A stretch of DNA of 64,000 bases from Fidelibacterota bacterium (GCA_013203185.1 JABMOS010000113.1:1-64000), one strand, 5' to 3'. Positions 17,243-26,311 are shown, counted from the stretch's first letter. A program made the numbers and translations. Notes: generated from the sequence alone by a model not told the origin.

Positions 17243-19915
17243 ATGAAATATGCCATTTTCTTTCTCGCCATTTTTGCAAGCCTGTTTGCCTATGAAGAAC
17301 CTTATGATCCAAACAACTACAGAGAACGTGAAGTCAAGGCGATCAAGGTTTCTGAACCGCTAATAATTGATGGTCACCTGGACGAGGCCCTCTACCAGGG
17401 TACCAGCTACTCTGATTTTATTCAGTACGAACCCTTCAATGGTGCCAAAGCAGGGCAGAAAACAGATCTGTGGATTGCCTATGATGATGCAGCCATCTAC
17501 GTGGGGGCACGCATGTGGGATACTAGTCCTGATTCAGTTGTAGGAAGAATTGGGCGCCGTGATGCCTATCTCAACTCAGATATTTTTGAAGTTATCATTG
17601 ATTCATATCATGATAAACGATCAGGTTTTTCGTTTCAGATTAATCCAGCTGGTTCCATGAGAGATGAAGTGTATTTCAATGATTCCTGGACTGATGATTC
17701 CTGGGATGGTATCTGGGAAGGCAAAACCAGAATAGATGATAAAGGTTGGACGGCGGAGATGAGAATTCCTCTTTCCCAGCTAAGGTTTAGCGAAAAAGAA
17801 GAATATGTCTGGGGTATTCTCCCCACACGGTACATCCAGCGAACTGGGGAGTGGGATTACTTTGTTTATTTTCCCCTCAATGAGAGTGGTGCCATGAGCC
17901 GAACGGCAGATCTGACTGGAATTAGAGATATTCATCCGCCCAAACGAAGAGAATACTTGCCATATATTACAGCCAGCGCGAGCAATCTACCCACCCGAAA
18001 AGACAATGCATTTATTGAGGGGAAAGACAGTGATTTTGGATTCGGGGCTGATGTGAAGCTGGGAATTGGTGCAAATCTCACAGTGGATGCTACTATTAAT
18101 CCTGATTTTGGCCAGGTAGAGGCTGATCCCTCCTCAATCAACTTGTCAGATTTTGAAACATATTATGATGAGAAAAGACCCTTCTTTCTAGAAGGTCGAA
18201 GCATCTTTCGTTTTGGCAATGGAGGTCCTACAAACAACATTGGTGTCAATTTTAGTGAGCCAAGTTTCTTTTATAGCCGCCGTATTGGTCGTCCACCCCA
18301 GGGCTATGTATCCTCCACACCATCTGATTCTCTCGATCATCCGTCTGAGACTAGGATTTTGGGTGCTGCCAAAATCAGTGGAAAAATTGGTGATAATTGG
18401 TCGGTTGGCGGTCTTTCTGCCCTTACAAATCGTGAACATGCCCGGTACTATGAAAATGGAGAAATAATAGAGGAGCAGGTTGATCCCTTTACCAGCTACA
18501 ATCTTATTAGAACGCTAAGAGAAATGGACAATGGACGTTATGGCTTGGGCTTGATAGGAACCATGACCAATAGATATATGGATGGGATTGGCTTGTATGG
18601 CGACCAGGATTCTGAACATGGGTCTACTGAACTGCTCTCCGACCAGGCACTAGGTCTCGGTGTTGATGGTTGGGCATTTCTAGGTGAAGATAGGGGCTGG
18701 GCCCTCGGTGGTTGGGGAGGCTTTTCTCAAGTGAGTGGTTCAACGGAACGGATGATTAGACTCCAGCATAGTCCCAGTCATTATTTCCAGCGTCCAGATG
18801 CCAATCATGTTGAACTTGATTCTTCAATGACATCAATGGCTGGTTCTGCAGGTCGCATTAAGCTTAACAAGGAGGGTGGCCGGGTTCAATTTAACGCAGC
18901 ACTTGGATGGGTATCACCAGGCTTCGAATCCAATGACATGGGGTTGGCTTTTTCCTCAGATGTGATCAACAAACATATCAATGTGGGCTATAGATGGCTG
19001 GAGCATGGTACCTATGTTCGGTCAGCCAGCGCCAGCATTCTCTACGCAAATAACCATGATTTTGAAGGAGTTAAAACAGCCGATGTCATTTTTAGCATGG
19101 CATCCCTTCGCTTTGTTAATTTTTGGAGCCTGAATATGAATGGTGGCTACTCCTTTGAGGACCTAAACAATAGAGCACTCAGGGGAGGACCACGAGTTCC
19201 TGAAGCTGCCGGGGCATTTTTTGGTGCAGGTCTAAACTCGGACTACCGAAAAGATATATCCTATTCATTTTCCATGGATTGGGGTGCAGACCAGGATGGT
19301 GGAGACGAACTTGGTTTATCCATGAATCTGAATATGAAGCTAGGTGATCAACTAAATCTATCCATAGGACCATCTATTTACTGGGAATCAGATATGGCTC
19401 AGTACATCACAGCCGTGGATGATCCCGCCAATACTGCAATGTATGGGAAACGCTATATCTTTTCTAAATTGGATCAAACGGTAACCTCCGCTGATATCCG
19501 TATTGATTACCCCATCACGCCTCGCTTTAGTCTGGAAGGCTATTTCCAGCCCTTTATTGCCGTAGGTGACTACTCTGGATTTAAAGAGTACAAACGGCCT
19601 GAATCTTCGGAGTTCCTTGTCTATGGTGAGGAAGGATCAACCATAGATGAAAATTATCTCATTGATCCAACAGGTGGTGATGATGCAGATGCCTTCACAC
19701 TTTATAATCCTGATTATAATTATAAGGCCCTCGTGGGAACCATGGTATTGCGCTGGGAGTTTTCACCAGGCTCCACCATGTTCCTGGTCTGGACTCACAA
19801 CGGCTCAGACTTTCAGAACCATGGCACCTATGATTTTGCTAAAGATTTTAAGCGATTGATAAAATCAGAGGCAGACGATGTATTCGCCTTAAAATTCTCG
19901 TATTGGTTTGGGTAG
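17243..19915 (+). CDS. DUF5916 outer-membrane protein with N-terminal CBM9-like domain
   Basis: About 890 residues. A short signal peptide (MKYAIFFLAIFASLFA) is followed by a carbohydrate-binding family 9-like domain (about 25-220; LIIDGHLDEALY, WIAYDDAAIYVGA and WTAEMRIPLSQLRF words) and then a long beta-strand-rich domain to a terminal aromatic FG, the layout of DUF5916 proteins. The conserved ATINPDFGQVEADPS and ERRPFF-like FYDEKRPFFLEG blocks are present. Family members are outer-membrane proteins of FCB bacteria with unknown function, perhaps binding or taking up carbohydrate. The ATG at 17243, behind GGGA, gives a proper signal peptide; a TTG at 17213 is open in frame but unlikely. A terminator follows at 19948. 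Confidence 0.82.
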   Translation: MKYAIFFLAIFASLFAYEEPYDPNNYREREVKAIKVSEPLIIDGHLDEALYQGTSYSDFIQYEPFNGAKAGQKTDLWIAYDDAAIYVGARMWDTSPDSVVGRIGRRDAYLNSDIFEVIIDSYHDKRSGFSFQINPAGSMRDEVYFNDSWTDDSWDGIWEGKTRIDDKGWTAEMRIPLSQLRFSEKEEYVWGILPTRYIQRTGEWDYFVYFPLNESGAMSRTADLTGIRDIHPPKRREYLPYITASASNLPTRKDNAFIEGKDSDFGFGADVKLGIGANLTVDATINPDFGQVEADPSSINLSDFETYYDEKRPFFLEGRSIFRFGNGGPTNNIGVNFSEPSFFYSRRIGRPPQGYVSSTPSDSLDHPSETRILGAAKISGKIGDNWSVGGLSALTNREHARYYENGEIIEEQVDPFTSYNLIRTLREMDNGRYGLGLIGTMTNRYMDGIGLYGDQDSEHGSTELLSDQALGLGVDGWAFLGEDRGWALGGWGGFSQVSGSTERMIRLQHSPSHYFQRPDANHVELDSSMTSMAGSAGRIKLNKEGGRVQFNAALGWVSPGFESNDMGLAFSSDVINKHINVGYRWLEHGTYVRSASASILYANNHDFEGVKTADVIFSMASLRFVNFWSLNMNGGYSFEDLNNRALRGGPRVPEAAGAFFGAGLNSDYRKDISYSFSMDWGADQDGGDELGLSMNLNMKLGDQLNLSIGPSIYWESDMAQYITAVDDPANTAMYGKRYIFSKLDQTVTSADIRIDYPITPRFSLEGYFQPFIAVGDYSGFKEYKRPESSEFLVYGEEGSTIDENYLIDPTGGDDADAFTLYNPDYNYKALVGTMVLRWEFSPGSTMFLVWTHNGSDFQNHGTYDFAKDFKRLIKSEADDVFALKFSYWFG

Positions 19916-19947
19916 TAAACTGCCTGAACAATTCATTGGACATACGA

Positions 19948-19981
19948 AAGAGGGGCCGGCTTAGCTGGCCTCTTGCTTTTT
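19948..19981 (+). terminator. rho-independent terminator after the DUF5916 gene
   Basis: A GC-rich stem (AAGAGGGGCCGGC with GCTGGCCTCTT, one bulge) around a TTA loop is followed by a T-rich tail. It closes the DUF5916 transcript before the oxidoreductase gene. Confidence 0.7.
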
Positions 19982-20039
19982 ATCTTCCCCTGTCCGTATG
20001 ATGGTTTAGTTTTGTCCTAAACTAAAATAGGGGTAAAAA

Positions 20040-21020
20040 TTGGAAAAGTACAATTGGGGCATTATTGGAACGGGGACCATCTCTAATCTATTTGCTGAAG
20101 GTTTGACCACTCTGGATCACGCCTGTATATATGCCGTGGGTTCCCGCAATCAAGCAACGGCAGCGTCCTTCGCAGAGAAATGGCAGATCAGCCAGGTATA
20201 TGATTCATATGAAATTTTGTTTGCCGATCCAGAAGTGGACGTTGTCTATATAGGTACGCCCCATAACTTTCATTTTCAAAATGTTCGAGATGCATTGAAT
20301 GCCGGTAAACACGTCCTTTGTGAAAAACCCTTCACGCTCAATGGGGTAGAAGCTCGCGAGCTGGTTGCGCTGGCACGCCAAAAAAATCTGTTCCTCATGG
20401 ATGCCATGTGGAATCGCTTTCAGCCCTGGTTTCAGGTCGTAAGTGATCTTTTAAAGGAAGAGCGCTTAGGGGAGTTGTTGCACTTTAAGGCTGATCTTTC
20501 ATTTCGATTCGATGTAGGGGCAGAACACAGAATCTATAATCGAAATCTTGGAGGAGGATCTCTCCTGGATCTTGGAGTATATCCCATTGCCCTGGCTTCG
20601 GCATTTATGGGAAAACCCACTGAGATAAAAAGTATGGCACATCTGTATCATACCGGAGTAGATGATCAGGTCTCCATGCTATTTGGGTACACATCTGGGG
20701 CAACAGCTGAACTGGGGTGTTCCAGTCGCTATTTATCCAAGAATAATGCAACGATCCATGGTTCCAGGGGATTTATAGAAATTCACGGCATGATCATTCG
20801 ACCAGAGAAAATCACCATCCATGAACAAGGGCAGGAGATCGTTGAAATTGAAATGCCCTATACCTCAAATGCCTACCAGTATGAAGCCCAGGCTGTCATG
20901 GAAATGCTTGAGCAAGGCAATACTGAACATCCCCTCATGCCCCTGGACGAGACCATTGAAATCATGGATACCATGGATGAGATCAGGGCAAGTATCCGGG
21001 TTGCCTATCCTGGGGAGTGA
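20040..21020 (+). CDS. Gfo/Idh/MocA-family NAD(P)-dependent oxidoreductase
   Basis: 326 residues. The N-terminal Rossmann fold has GIIGTGTIS (about 7-15), and the family motif CEKPF lies near residue 97, where the lysine is catalytic. A C-terminal alpha/beta substrate domain follows. The family acts on sugars, inositol or their derivatives; a trans-1,2-dihydrobenzenediol dehydrogenase-like or glucose-fructose oxidoreductase-like role fits the sequence but the substrate is unknown. The start is TTG at 20040, with AGGGG just upstream; no earlier ATG is available. It is a single-gene unit after a terminator. Confidence 0.85.
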   Translation: MEKYNWGIIGTGTISNLFAEGLTTLDHACIYAVGSRNQATAASFAEKWQISQVYDSYEILFADPEVDVVYIGTPHNFHFQNVRDALNAGKHVLCEKPFTLNGVEARELVALARQKNLFLMDAMWNRFQPWFQVVSDLLKEERLGELLHFKADLSFRFDVGAEHRIYNRNLGGGSLLDLGVYPIALASAFMGKPTEIKSMAHLYHTGVDDQVSMLFGYTSGATAELGCSSRYLSKNNATIHGSRGFIEIHGMIIRPEKITIHEQGQEIVEIEMPYTSNAYQYEAQAVMEMLEQGNTEHPLMPLDETIEIMDTMDEIRASIRVAYPGE

Positions 21021-21305
21021 CACCGCACAAGACCATTTGATGCTATAAAACACACCCAAACTAGAACATGAAAGTATTTTAATCTTCAAGTAAAATCCAT
21101 ATTCAGTAACTATAGACCCTAAAGTGTTGATTATTTAGGAATAATGTGAGGAGAATGAAGGTAGCCCTGTAGCCTGCTCATATTTTTAGTAAAGACTACC
21201 CTGTTGTTTATAGAACACTCCTCTCTATATTTCATTGTTCAAAAGTTTTTTAGTAACCTGGGACAATGCTTTACAAAGGCACATATTGTGTCATGAGCAT
21301 AGCGG

Positions 21306-21320
21306 TGGCATTCTTTTTGC
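21306..21320 (+). promoter_or_regulatory. sigma-54 promoter (-24/-12)
   Basis: TGGCATTCTTTTTGC has the invariant GG and GC exactly ten bases apart and matches the sigma-54 consensus (TGGCAC-N5-TTGC) at nearly every informative position. Transcription would begin near 21333, leaving about 245 bases of leader before the cytochrome start. The NtrC-family activator encoded at 24814-26208 is the natural candidate regulator. Confidence 0.6.
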
Positions 21321-21378
21321 GACATTTTATGCGTTCCATTTTAGTCCTGAATTACAGTTTTACAGATTTTTCTCAAGA

Positions 21379-21470
21379 ACCAAATAATCTACCCGCCTCG
21401 AGATTTGCTTGAATGGCTTACAATCAAGCGATTTGGTGGGTTTTTTTAGAATAAATAGTTGCTGATGGTG
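21379..21470 (+). promoter_or_regulatory. structured leader with mutually exclusive hairpins (attenuator candidate)
   Basis: ACCCGCC (21391-21397) can pair with GGTGGGT (21435-21441, one G-U) around an inner stem GCTTGA/TCAAGC, directly followed by seven T. This would be a terminator. ACCAAAT (21379-21385) can instead pair with ATTTGGT (21431-21437), which uses part of the same right arm, so the two folds exclude each other. A second small hairpin AAATAGT/ACTATTT plus TTT follows at about 21454-21480. It lies between the sigma-54 promoter and the start codon. No known riboswitch class was recognised. Confidence 0.4.
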
Positions 21471-21576
21471 ACTATTTTTATCATCAAGAGATTCCAATAT
21501 CTTGGAATGTTTTGATAGGATTTCTCAAACGTAGGAAAAATTGAAAATAACAATAGAAGTTAACATGGAGGAAAAA

Positions 21577-22644
21577 ATGAGTAAAAGACTAAACTTGTTT
21601 GCCATTTTGGTTTTAGCCCTGATGGTGATGTTTACAGTTAGTTGTGAAGGACCTGCTGGCGAAATGGGTCTTACTGGTGCTGATGGTGCTGTTGGTGCTG
21701 ATGGTGCCGATGCCCAGGTAACTTGTCTATCATGTCACGATAGCGATACAATGCTTGATAACCAGCTAGAATTAGCTCGTTCACAGCATGGTCTTGGTGA
21801 TGTTGCAGTAGGTTATGCCGGTGGACGTGCTGGATGTGCCCAGTGTCATTCACATGAAGGATTTGTCGAGTGGGCCACCACAGGTACAATTGGTGATGCA
21901 AACTATACAACACCTTCACCATGGCAATGTTCAACCTGTCACGGGTTGCACAGAACCTTTACAGAAGAATTTGATGAAGCTACAGATTACGCATTACGCG
22001 TAAATGATCCAGTTGTAGCCATGTTTGATGAAACTGTTACTCTGGACATTGATCCTAGCAGTAACCTTTGTGTCAACTGTCACCAATCACGTCGTGGTTA
22101 TGACAGTATGGTAGACGAGGGTGGCCTTACTGGTACACTCACTAGCTCACATGCTGGTCCCCATCATGGTCCACAAGCCAACCTGCTTTCTGGTAACAAT
22201 GGCTCCATGGCTGGCGAACCTTTCGCCCCCCATTTGGGAGCTGGTTGTGTTGGATGTCATATGACTGAAGCTACTGGTGATGAAACCAATATCAATGGCG
22301 GACATACTTTCTGGGCAGTTGCTGAGAAATGTAATGACTGTCATACTGGTCCAGACGTTGTTTTCGATGCCAGCCGTGATTCTGAATTCGAACACGAAGG
22401 CTATTACGACTACAAAGGTTTCCAGACTGAGATAGCTGACAAGCTGCACGAGCTGGGTGGTTTACTGGTTACAGAAGGTATTCTGGACAGCACCCATTCA
22501 ACAGTTCCAGGAACGTATGATATTGATACATACAAAGCCTGGTGGAACTACATCTTTATTGCAGAAGATCGCAGCCACGGTGTTCACAATCCATATTGGA
22601 CTGAATCACTATTGGATGAGGGTATTACTGCTCTTACACCATAA
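21577..22644 (+). CDS. collagen-like hexahaem c-type cytochrome lipoprotein
   Basis: About 355 residues. An export signal ends in a possible lipobox (FTVSC). Next is a short collagen-like tract of Gly-X-Y triplets (GPAGEMGLTGADGAVGADG), followed by a domain with six CXXCH haem sites (CLSCH, CAQCH, CSTCH, CVNCH, CVGCH, CNDCH) and many extra histidines for axial ligation. The tether plus haem domain suggests a cytochrome displayed on the membrane surface for electron transfer. The start is ATG 21577 because GGAGG lies five bases upstream; ATG 21565 and TTG 21541 are open in frame but would place that site inside the coding region. A strong terminator follows. Confidence 0.85.
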   Translation: MSKRLNLFAILVLALMVMFTVSCEGPAGEMGLTGADGAVGADGADAQVTCLSCHDSDTMLDNQLELARSQHGLGDVAVGYAGGRAGCAQCHSHEGFVEWATTGTIGDANYTTPSPWQCSTCHGLHRTFTEEFDEATDYALRVNDPVVAMFDETVTLDIDPSSNLCVNCHQSRRGYDSMVDEGGLTGTLTSSHAGPHHGPQANLLSGNNGSMAGEPFAPHLGAGCVGCHMTEATGDETNINGGHTFWAVAEKCNDCHTGPDVVFDASRDSEFEHEGYYDYKGFQTEIADKLHELGGLLVTEGILDSTHSTVPGTYDIDTYKAWWNYIFIAEDRSHGVHNPYWTESLLDEGITALTP

Positions 22645-22663
22645 GCAATCTTTATATGATTGG

Positions 22664-22690
22664 AAAAACCCCACTTCGGTGGGGTTTTTT
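22664..22690 (+). terminator. rho-independent terminator after the hexahaem lipoprotein
   Basis: AAAAACCCCAC and GTGGGGTTTTT flank a TTCG tetraloop, with further T residues. It is a textbook strong terminator 20 bases after the stop. Confidence 0.92.
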
Positions 22691-22711
22691 TTGCCCACTG
22701 GACATTGAGCT

Positions 22712-22843
22712 GTCATCCTGATTCGTCACACTGAGGCTCCCTGTGGGGAGTAGCTTTACGAGCGTAGCCCCATCGAAGTGTTGTGACCCGCACTCCCTTG
22801 GCTTCGTCCAGCCTACGCTTCCTTCGACGTCGCTCAGGATGAC
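22712..22843. repeat. 132-bp dispersed element with 10-bp terminal inverted repeats
   Basis: GTCATCCTGA at 22712-22721 and its exact reverse complement TCAGGATGAC at 22834-22843 bound a GC-richer segment with words (TCGTCACACTGAGGCT, ATCGAAGTG, GGCTTCG) that recur in three other intergenic regions of this window. It looks like a MITE- or REP-type non-coding element. Frames through it are spurious. Confidence 0.65.
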
Positions 22844-23068
22844 GCTACGGCGTGGCAAGGTAGCCTCAGCCTTCTCTGCAAAATATCCAATCACTTCTCC
22901 ATAGTACCTCATATCATATCAGCTTAGTTTAGAGGCAAACTTACGATTGTCATAAAACTGAAGATTCCATTTCACGTATGTGGAACGAGATAAACAAAAT
23001 GCTAATATGAATTTAATATGCGAAATTAATGTGAGCTGGATGAGCGTTATTAATGGCTTCATGAGATA

Positions 23069-24817
23069 ATGCAGAAATTTAGACTCAATTCAAACTCTAT
23101 TATCGCCTTTTCCTTGGTGCTGGTATCCAGTTTTGTTTTTCTGGTAATAAAATTCTATCAGACCGCCCTTTCGGAAGCTACCTCCTACCATCAGCAGCTC
23201 CAGTCAGAAATGGCAAAAACAGCCACTGCCAGTATGACCAACTACTTCGAGCATCTCACCGATGACCTTCATCTGTTTTCACAGCTGGGTTTAGAGAATG
23301 TTGACGTTTTACAATACTCCAATCAGTTGGGTACTGAAGGAATCAGTTCATGGTTCACTCTTGATGATAATTTTAATATTGAGAAAATAGGAGGGAAGGC
23401 ACTTTCTCAATGGGTAGCCGAAGAACTTCGTATCCTGTCCATTAATGCGTTCGATCCTAGCCATGGACGCGGTCCCGAATCCCGAACCATTTTCTCACCT
23501 GTATACCCAGACAATTTGGATTCTGAAGACCCTCCCTACCATTTCCTGGTCATTTTTCTACCTGAGCGGACTTCACAGCCAGATTACCCCTTAAATCCCG
23601 TGGTCCGGAATATGGGATTATTAATAAGTTTTGATTGGTTAATGGAAAAATTTGTCACACCCCTAAAATTGGGTAAGGATGATTTCGCCTGGGTCATGGA
23701 TAATGGTGGTCGACTCATATATCATCCAAATCATGAAGAAATGCTCCTGCACAATATCAGGGATATTCAGGAGGATTGTGCGGAATGCCATAGTTCCTTC
23801 AAGATCCAGGAACGAATGATACTGGAGGGGTCAGGAAGGGCAAAATATATCATTGAAGGGGAGCCAGAAAAAATTATGGCCTATGAGCCCATACAATATG
23901 GTGGATTAAAGTGGGTCCTAGCTATTTCAACCTACTCTCCCTCTGTGGCCCGAGATGTTCTGAGAAACTCCATTGCCATATTTATCTTATCAGGCGTATT
24001 TCTGCTCCTCCTCATTATTACTGGTGGTTCACTTTACTATTTAAACATAAAGCGCGTGTTAGCAGATCAGGCTAAAAAGCGGATTAGCGAAGTCCAGCGT
24101 ATCCAGGAAAAGCTGGATCAGGCAACCAAACTGGCCTCCCTGGGAGAGTTGATAGATTCAGTTGCACATGAAATAAACACCCCCACTGGGATCATTTCAG
24201 CAGTAGCGGATGGGATGATTCTAAATGAAGACCTTGGTGAGGATTCCAAAGGTGAAATGCACGTCATTAAGAAGCAGGTCCATAGAATAAAGGATTACAC
24301 GAGGCGGCTACTGGGATATTCTAGGGTCATGCCTTTCAGGCCAGAGGTAAATGATATCCTGGATCTCATCTCCGAGTGCCTGTTTTTGGTTGGTCCCAGG
24401 TTGAACGCAAAAAAGGTAGTGGTTATTAACGAATTACCCGAAACCTGGCCATCCTTCACTTTTGATCGACCCAGGCTGGAGCAGGTCATCATCAATTTAC
24501 TCAACAATGCCATAGATTTTGTTGGGTCCAAGGGCCGGGTTACTCTACGTATTGAAAACAGAGATGAAGAATCCTCCCTGGGGCTGCAAACCTGGCATGT
24601 TTTATCTATCGAGGACAACGGGGCTGGAATTCCAGCAGCAGATATCCCAAACATTTTTAAACCTTTTGTGAGCAATAAGCCTGGATCACAAGGTACGGGT
24701 TTGGGCTTATCCATTTCAAAATCTATTGTTGAAAGACACAGCGGTCGCCTGGAAGTGCAGAGTTCGCCAGGTGAGGGCGCCACCTTCCTAATCTATTTAC
24801 CAGCGGATAAATCATGA
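23069..24817 (+). CDS. membrane sensor histidine kinase with c-type haem motif in the sensor domain
   Basis: 582 residues. A membrane helix at about 12-30, an extracytoplasmic sensor region (about 31-300) with Cache-like features (WVMDNGGRLIYHP), and a second helix at about 304-328 precede the kinase core: H367 in SVAHEINTPTG, then a HATPase domain with DNGAGI and a GTGLGLSI box (about 460-582). A single CXXCH site (C237, C240, H241) lies in the sensor domain after the GG-R-x-x-YHP strand, so the sensor probably carries covalent haem and detects redox state or a gas such as O2, NO or CO. It overlaps the response regulator by ATGA. The flanking multihaem genes are the likely targets. Confidence 0.88.
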   Translation: MQKFRLNSNSIIAFSLVLVSSFVFLVIKFYQTALSEATSYHQQLQSEMAKTATASMTNYFEHLTDDLHLFSQLGLENVDVLQYSNQLGTEGISSWFTLDDNFNIEKIGGKALSQWVAEELRILSINAFDPSHGRGPESRTIFSPVYPDNLDSEDPPYHFLVIFLPERTSQPDYPLNPVVRNMGLLISFDWLMEKFVTPLKLGKDDFAWVMDNGGRLIYHPNHEEMLLHNIRDIQEDCAECHSSFKIQERMILEGSGRAKYIIEGEPEKIMAYEPIQYGGLKWVLAISTYSPSVARDVLRNSIAIFILSGVFLLLLIITGGSLYYLNIKRVLADQAKKRISEVQRIQEKLDQATKLASLGELIDSVAHEINTPTGIISAVADGMILNEDLGEDSKGEMHVIKKQVHRIKDYTRRLLGYSRVMPFRPEVNDILDLISECLFLVGPRLNAKKVVVINELPETWPSFTFDRPRLEQVIINLLNNAIDFVGSKGRVTLRIENRDEESSLGLQTWHVLSIEDNGAGIPAADIPNIFKPFVSNKPGSQGTGLGLSISKSIVERHSGRLEVQSSPGEGATFLIYLPADKS

Positions 24818-26208
24818 AACAAATAGGTCCACGTATTCTGATTATTGATGATGAGCAAGATTTTCTAGAAGCAACGGCCAATCTTCTCCGTCGCCTCGAT
24901 TTCGAGCCAATGACAACCAAAGATGTACACTATGCATTGGAGCTTATCGAAAGTCAGAATTTTGATCTTGTTCTATGTGATCTGCAAATGCCAGACCTGG
25001 ATGGTCTGGAGATGTTAAAGCGAATCCGCATGTATGCTAAAGATCTGCCTGTGGTCATCATCTCAGCCTATGGAACTATTGACAGGGCTGTTGCCTGTAT
25101 CAAGGCCGGAGCATATGAATTTATTGAAAAACCGTTTGAAGTGGATCATCTCAAAGTGGTTATCGACAGGGCTTTGCAATTCTCAAACCTAATAGAAGAA
25201 CGACAATCCCTCCTGCAGCAACTCAAAGACAAATACAAATTTGAAAATATTATTAGCAAAAGTGACGTGATGCTTAAGATTTTCAAATTGATTGAAACCG
25301 TTGCCCCAACTGATGTCAATATACTCATTACTGGTGAGAGCGGGACAGGGAAGGAACTGATTGCACGAAGTATACATACACGGAGCAAAAGACAGGCAAA
25401 ACCCTTTGTACCAATGAATTGCGGAGCACTCCCTGAAAATCTTTTTGAATCTGAACTTTTTGGATATGAAAAAGGCGCGTTCACAGGTGCCGATCAAACA
25501 AAAATTGGATTATTCGAATATGCTAATACAGGGACCTTTTTCCTTGATGAAGTCTGTGAGATGGCCCATTCCCTACAAACAAAGTTTTTACGCGTGCTAC
25601 AAGAAAGGGAATTGAGAAGATTGGGGGGGCATCTCCAGATACCCATAAATGTCCGTATTATTTCAGCTACTAATTGCTCACCTGATAAAATACTTGGTGA
25701 AGATCGATTGCGGGCCGATTTGTACTATCGATTGAATGTGATTCATATCCATATACCGCCTCTGCGTGAGCGAAAGGGTGACATCCGATTGCTGGTAAAT
25801 CATTTTGCCAAAAAGTCCATGGTGACAACAGGCAAAAAGAAACTCAAATTTTCAGCAGAGACACTTTCTCTTCTGGAAACATATAATTGGCCAGGGAATG
25901 TCCGTGAATTGGAAAATGTGATTGAGCGGTTGGTGGCTTTAAGTGATGATACTGTTATTCAGAGTGCCCATCTTCCAGAGCAATTCCACAGCTTGGAGCC
26001 AACGCAAGAAAATTTTGACTCCCTGTCCTTCAAACAGGCCCGCACCCGTGAAATAGATAAGGTAGAACAACGCTATCTGAAATTCCTCCTTCGCAAACAC
26101 AAAGGAAATGTGACGCGTATCGCCGAGGAAGGGGATATGACCAGACGGAACACGTATCGATTGCTACAAAAACATAACATCGATCCTGAGGATTGGCGAC
26201 TGCTATAA
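24814..26208 (+). CDS. NtrC-family sigma-54-dependent response regulator
   Basis: 464 residues: a receiver with acceptor D56 (LCDLQMPD) and KPF; an AAA+ domain with Walker A GESGTGKE at 174-181 and the sigma-54 contact loop GAFTGA at 221-226; and a C-terminal Fis-type helix-turn-helix (about 420-464, EEGDMTRRNTYRLL). It needs sigma-54 promoters and upstream enhancer sites. One clear sigma-54 promoter lies upstream at 21306. A strong dyad plus a weaker sigma-54-like site lies just downstream of this gene, in front of the cytochrome operon. Translationally coupled to the haem-sensor kinase. Confidence 0.93.
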   Translation: MKQIGPRILIIDDEQDFLEATANLLRRLDFEPMTTKDVHYALELIESQNFDLVLCDLQMPDLDGLEMLKRIRMYAKDLPVVIISAYGTIDRAVACIKAGAYEFIEKPFEVDHLKVVIDRALQFSNLIEERQSLLQQLKDKYKFENIISKSDVMLKIFKLIETVAPTDVNILITGESGTGKELIARSIHTRSKRQAKPFVPMNCGALPENLFESELFGYEKGAFTGADQTKIGLFEYANTGTFFLDEVCEMAHSLQTKFLRVLQERELRRLGGHLQIPINVRIISATNCSPDKILGEDRLRADLYYRLNVIHIHIPPLRERKGDIRLLVNHFAKKSMVTTGKKKLKFSAETLSLLETYNWPGNVRELENVIERLVALSDDTVIQSAHLPEQFHSLEPTQENFDSLSFKQARTREIDKVEQRYLKFLLRKHKGNVTRIAEEGDMTRRNTYRLLQKHNIDPEDWRLL

Positions 26209-26311
26209 TTCACCCTGTCACTTTTTAGTCACAGTGAAATAAAAATTCACACGTCGACGTAACTCCATATAAAACAGGTCAATAAAGCGGTAATAGCGAG
26301 GTATTTTGGCT

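Larger units (their letters stand above)
21021..21576. other. long regulatory region upstream of the hexahaem lipoprotein
   Basis: 556 bases without a gene. The stretch holds a sigma-54-type promoter (21306-21320) and a structured leader with two hairpins followed by T-runs (21379-21470). The first ~250 bases after the oxidoreductase stop show nothing clear. Confidence 0.6.
22645..23068. other. intergenic: terminator, inverted-repeat element, kinase upstream region
   Basis: 424 bases holding the terminator, then a dispersed repeat element (22712-22843), then about 200 AT-rich bases before the sensor kinase. A weak dyad TTCCA/TGGAA lies near 22964-22985. No convincing promoter was identified by eye. 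Confidence 0.5.

Noticed and set aside
22652-22912. Minus-strand frame through the repeat with ILSDVEGS-like words
   Set aside because: Such words come from the dispersed repeat itself and recur in different frames; non-coding.
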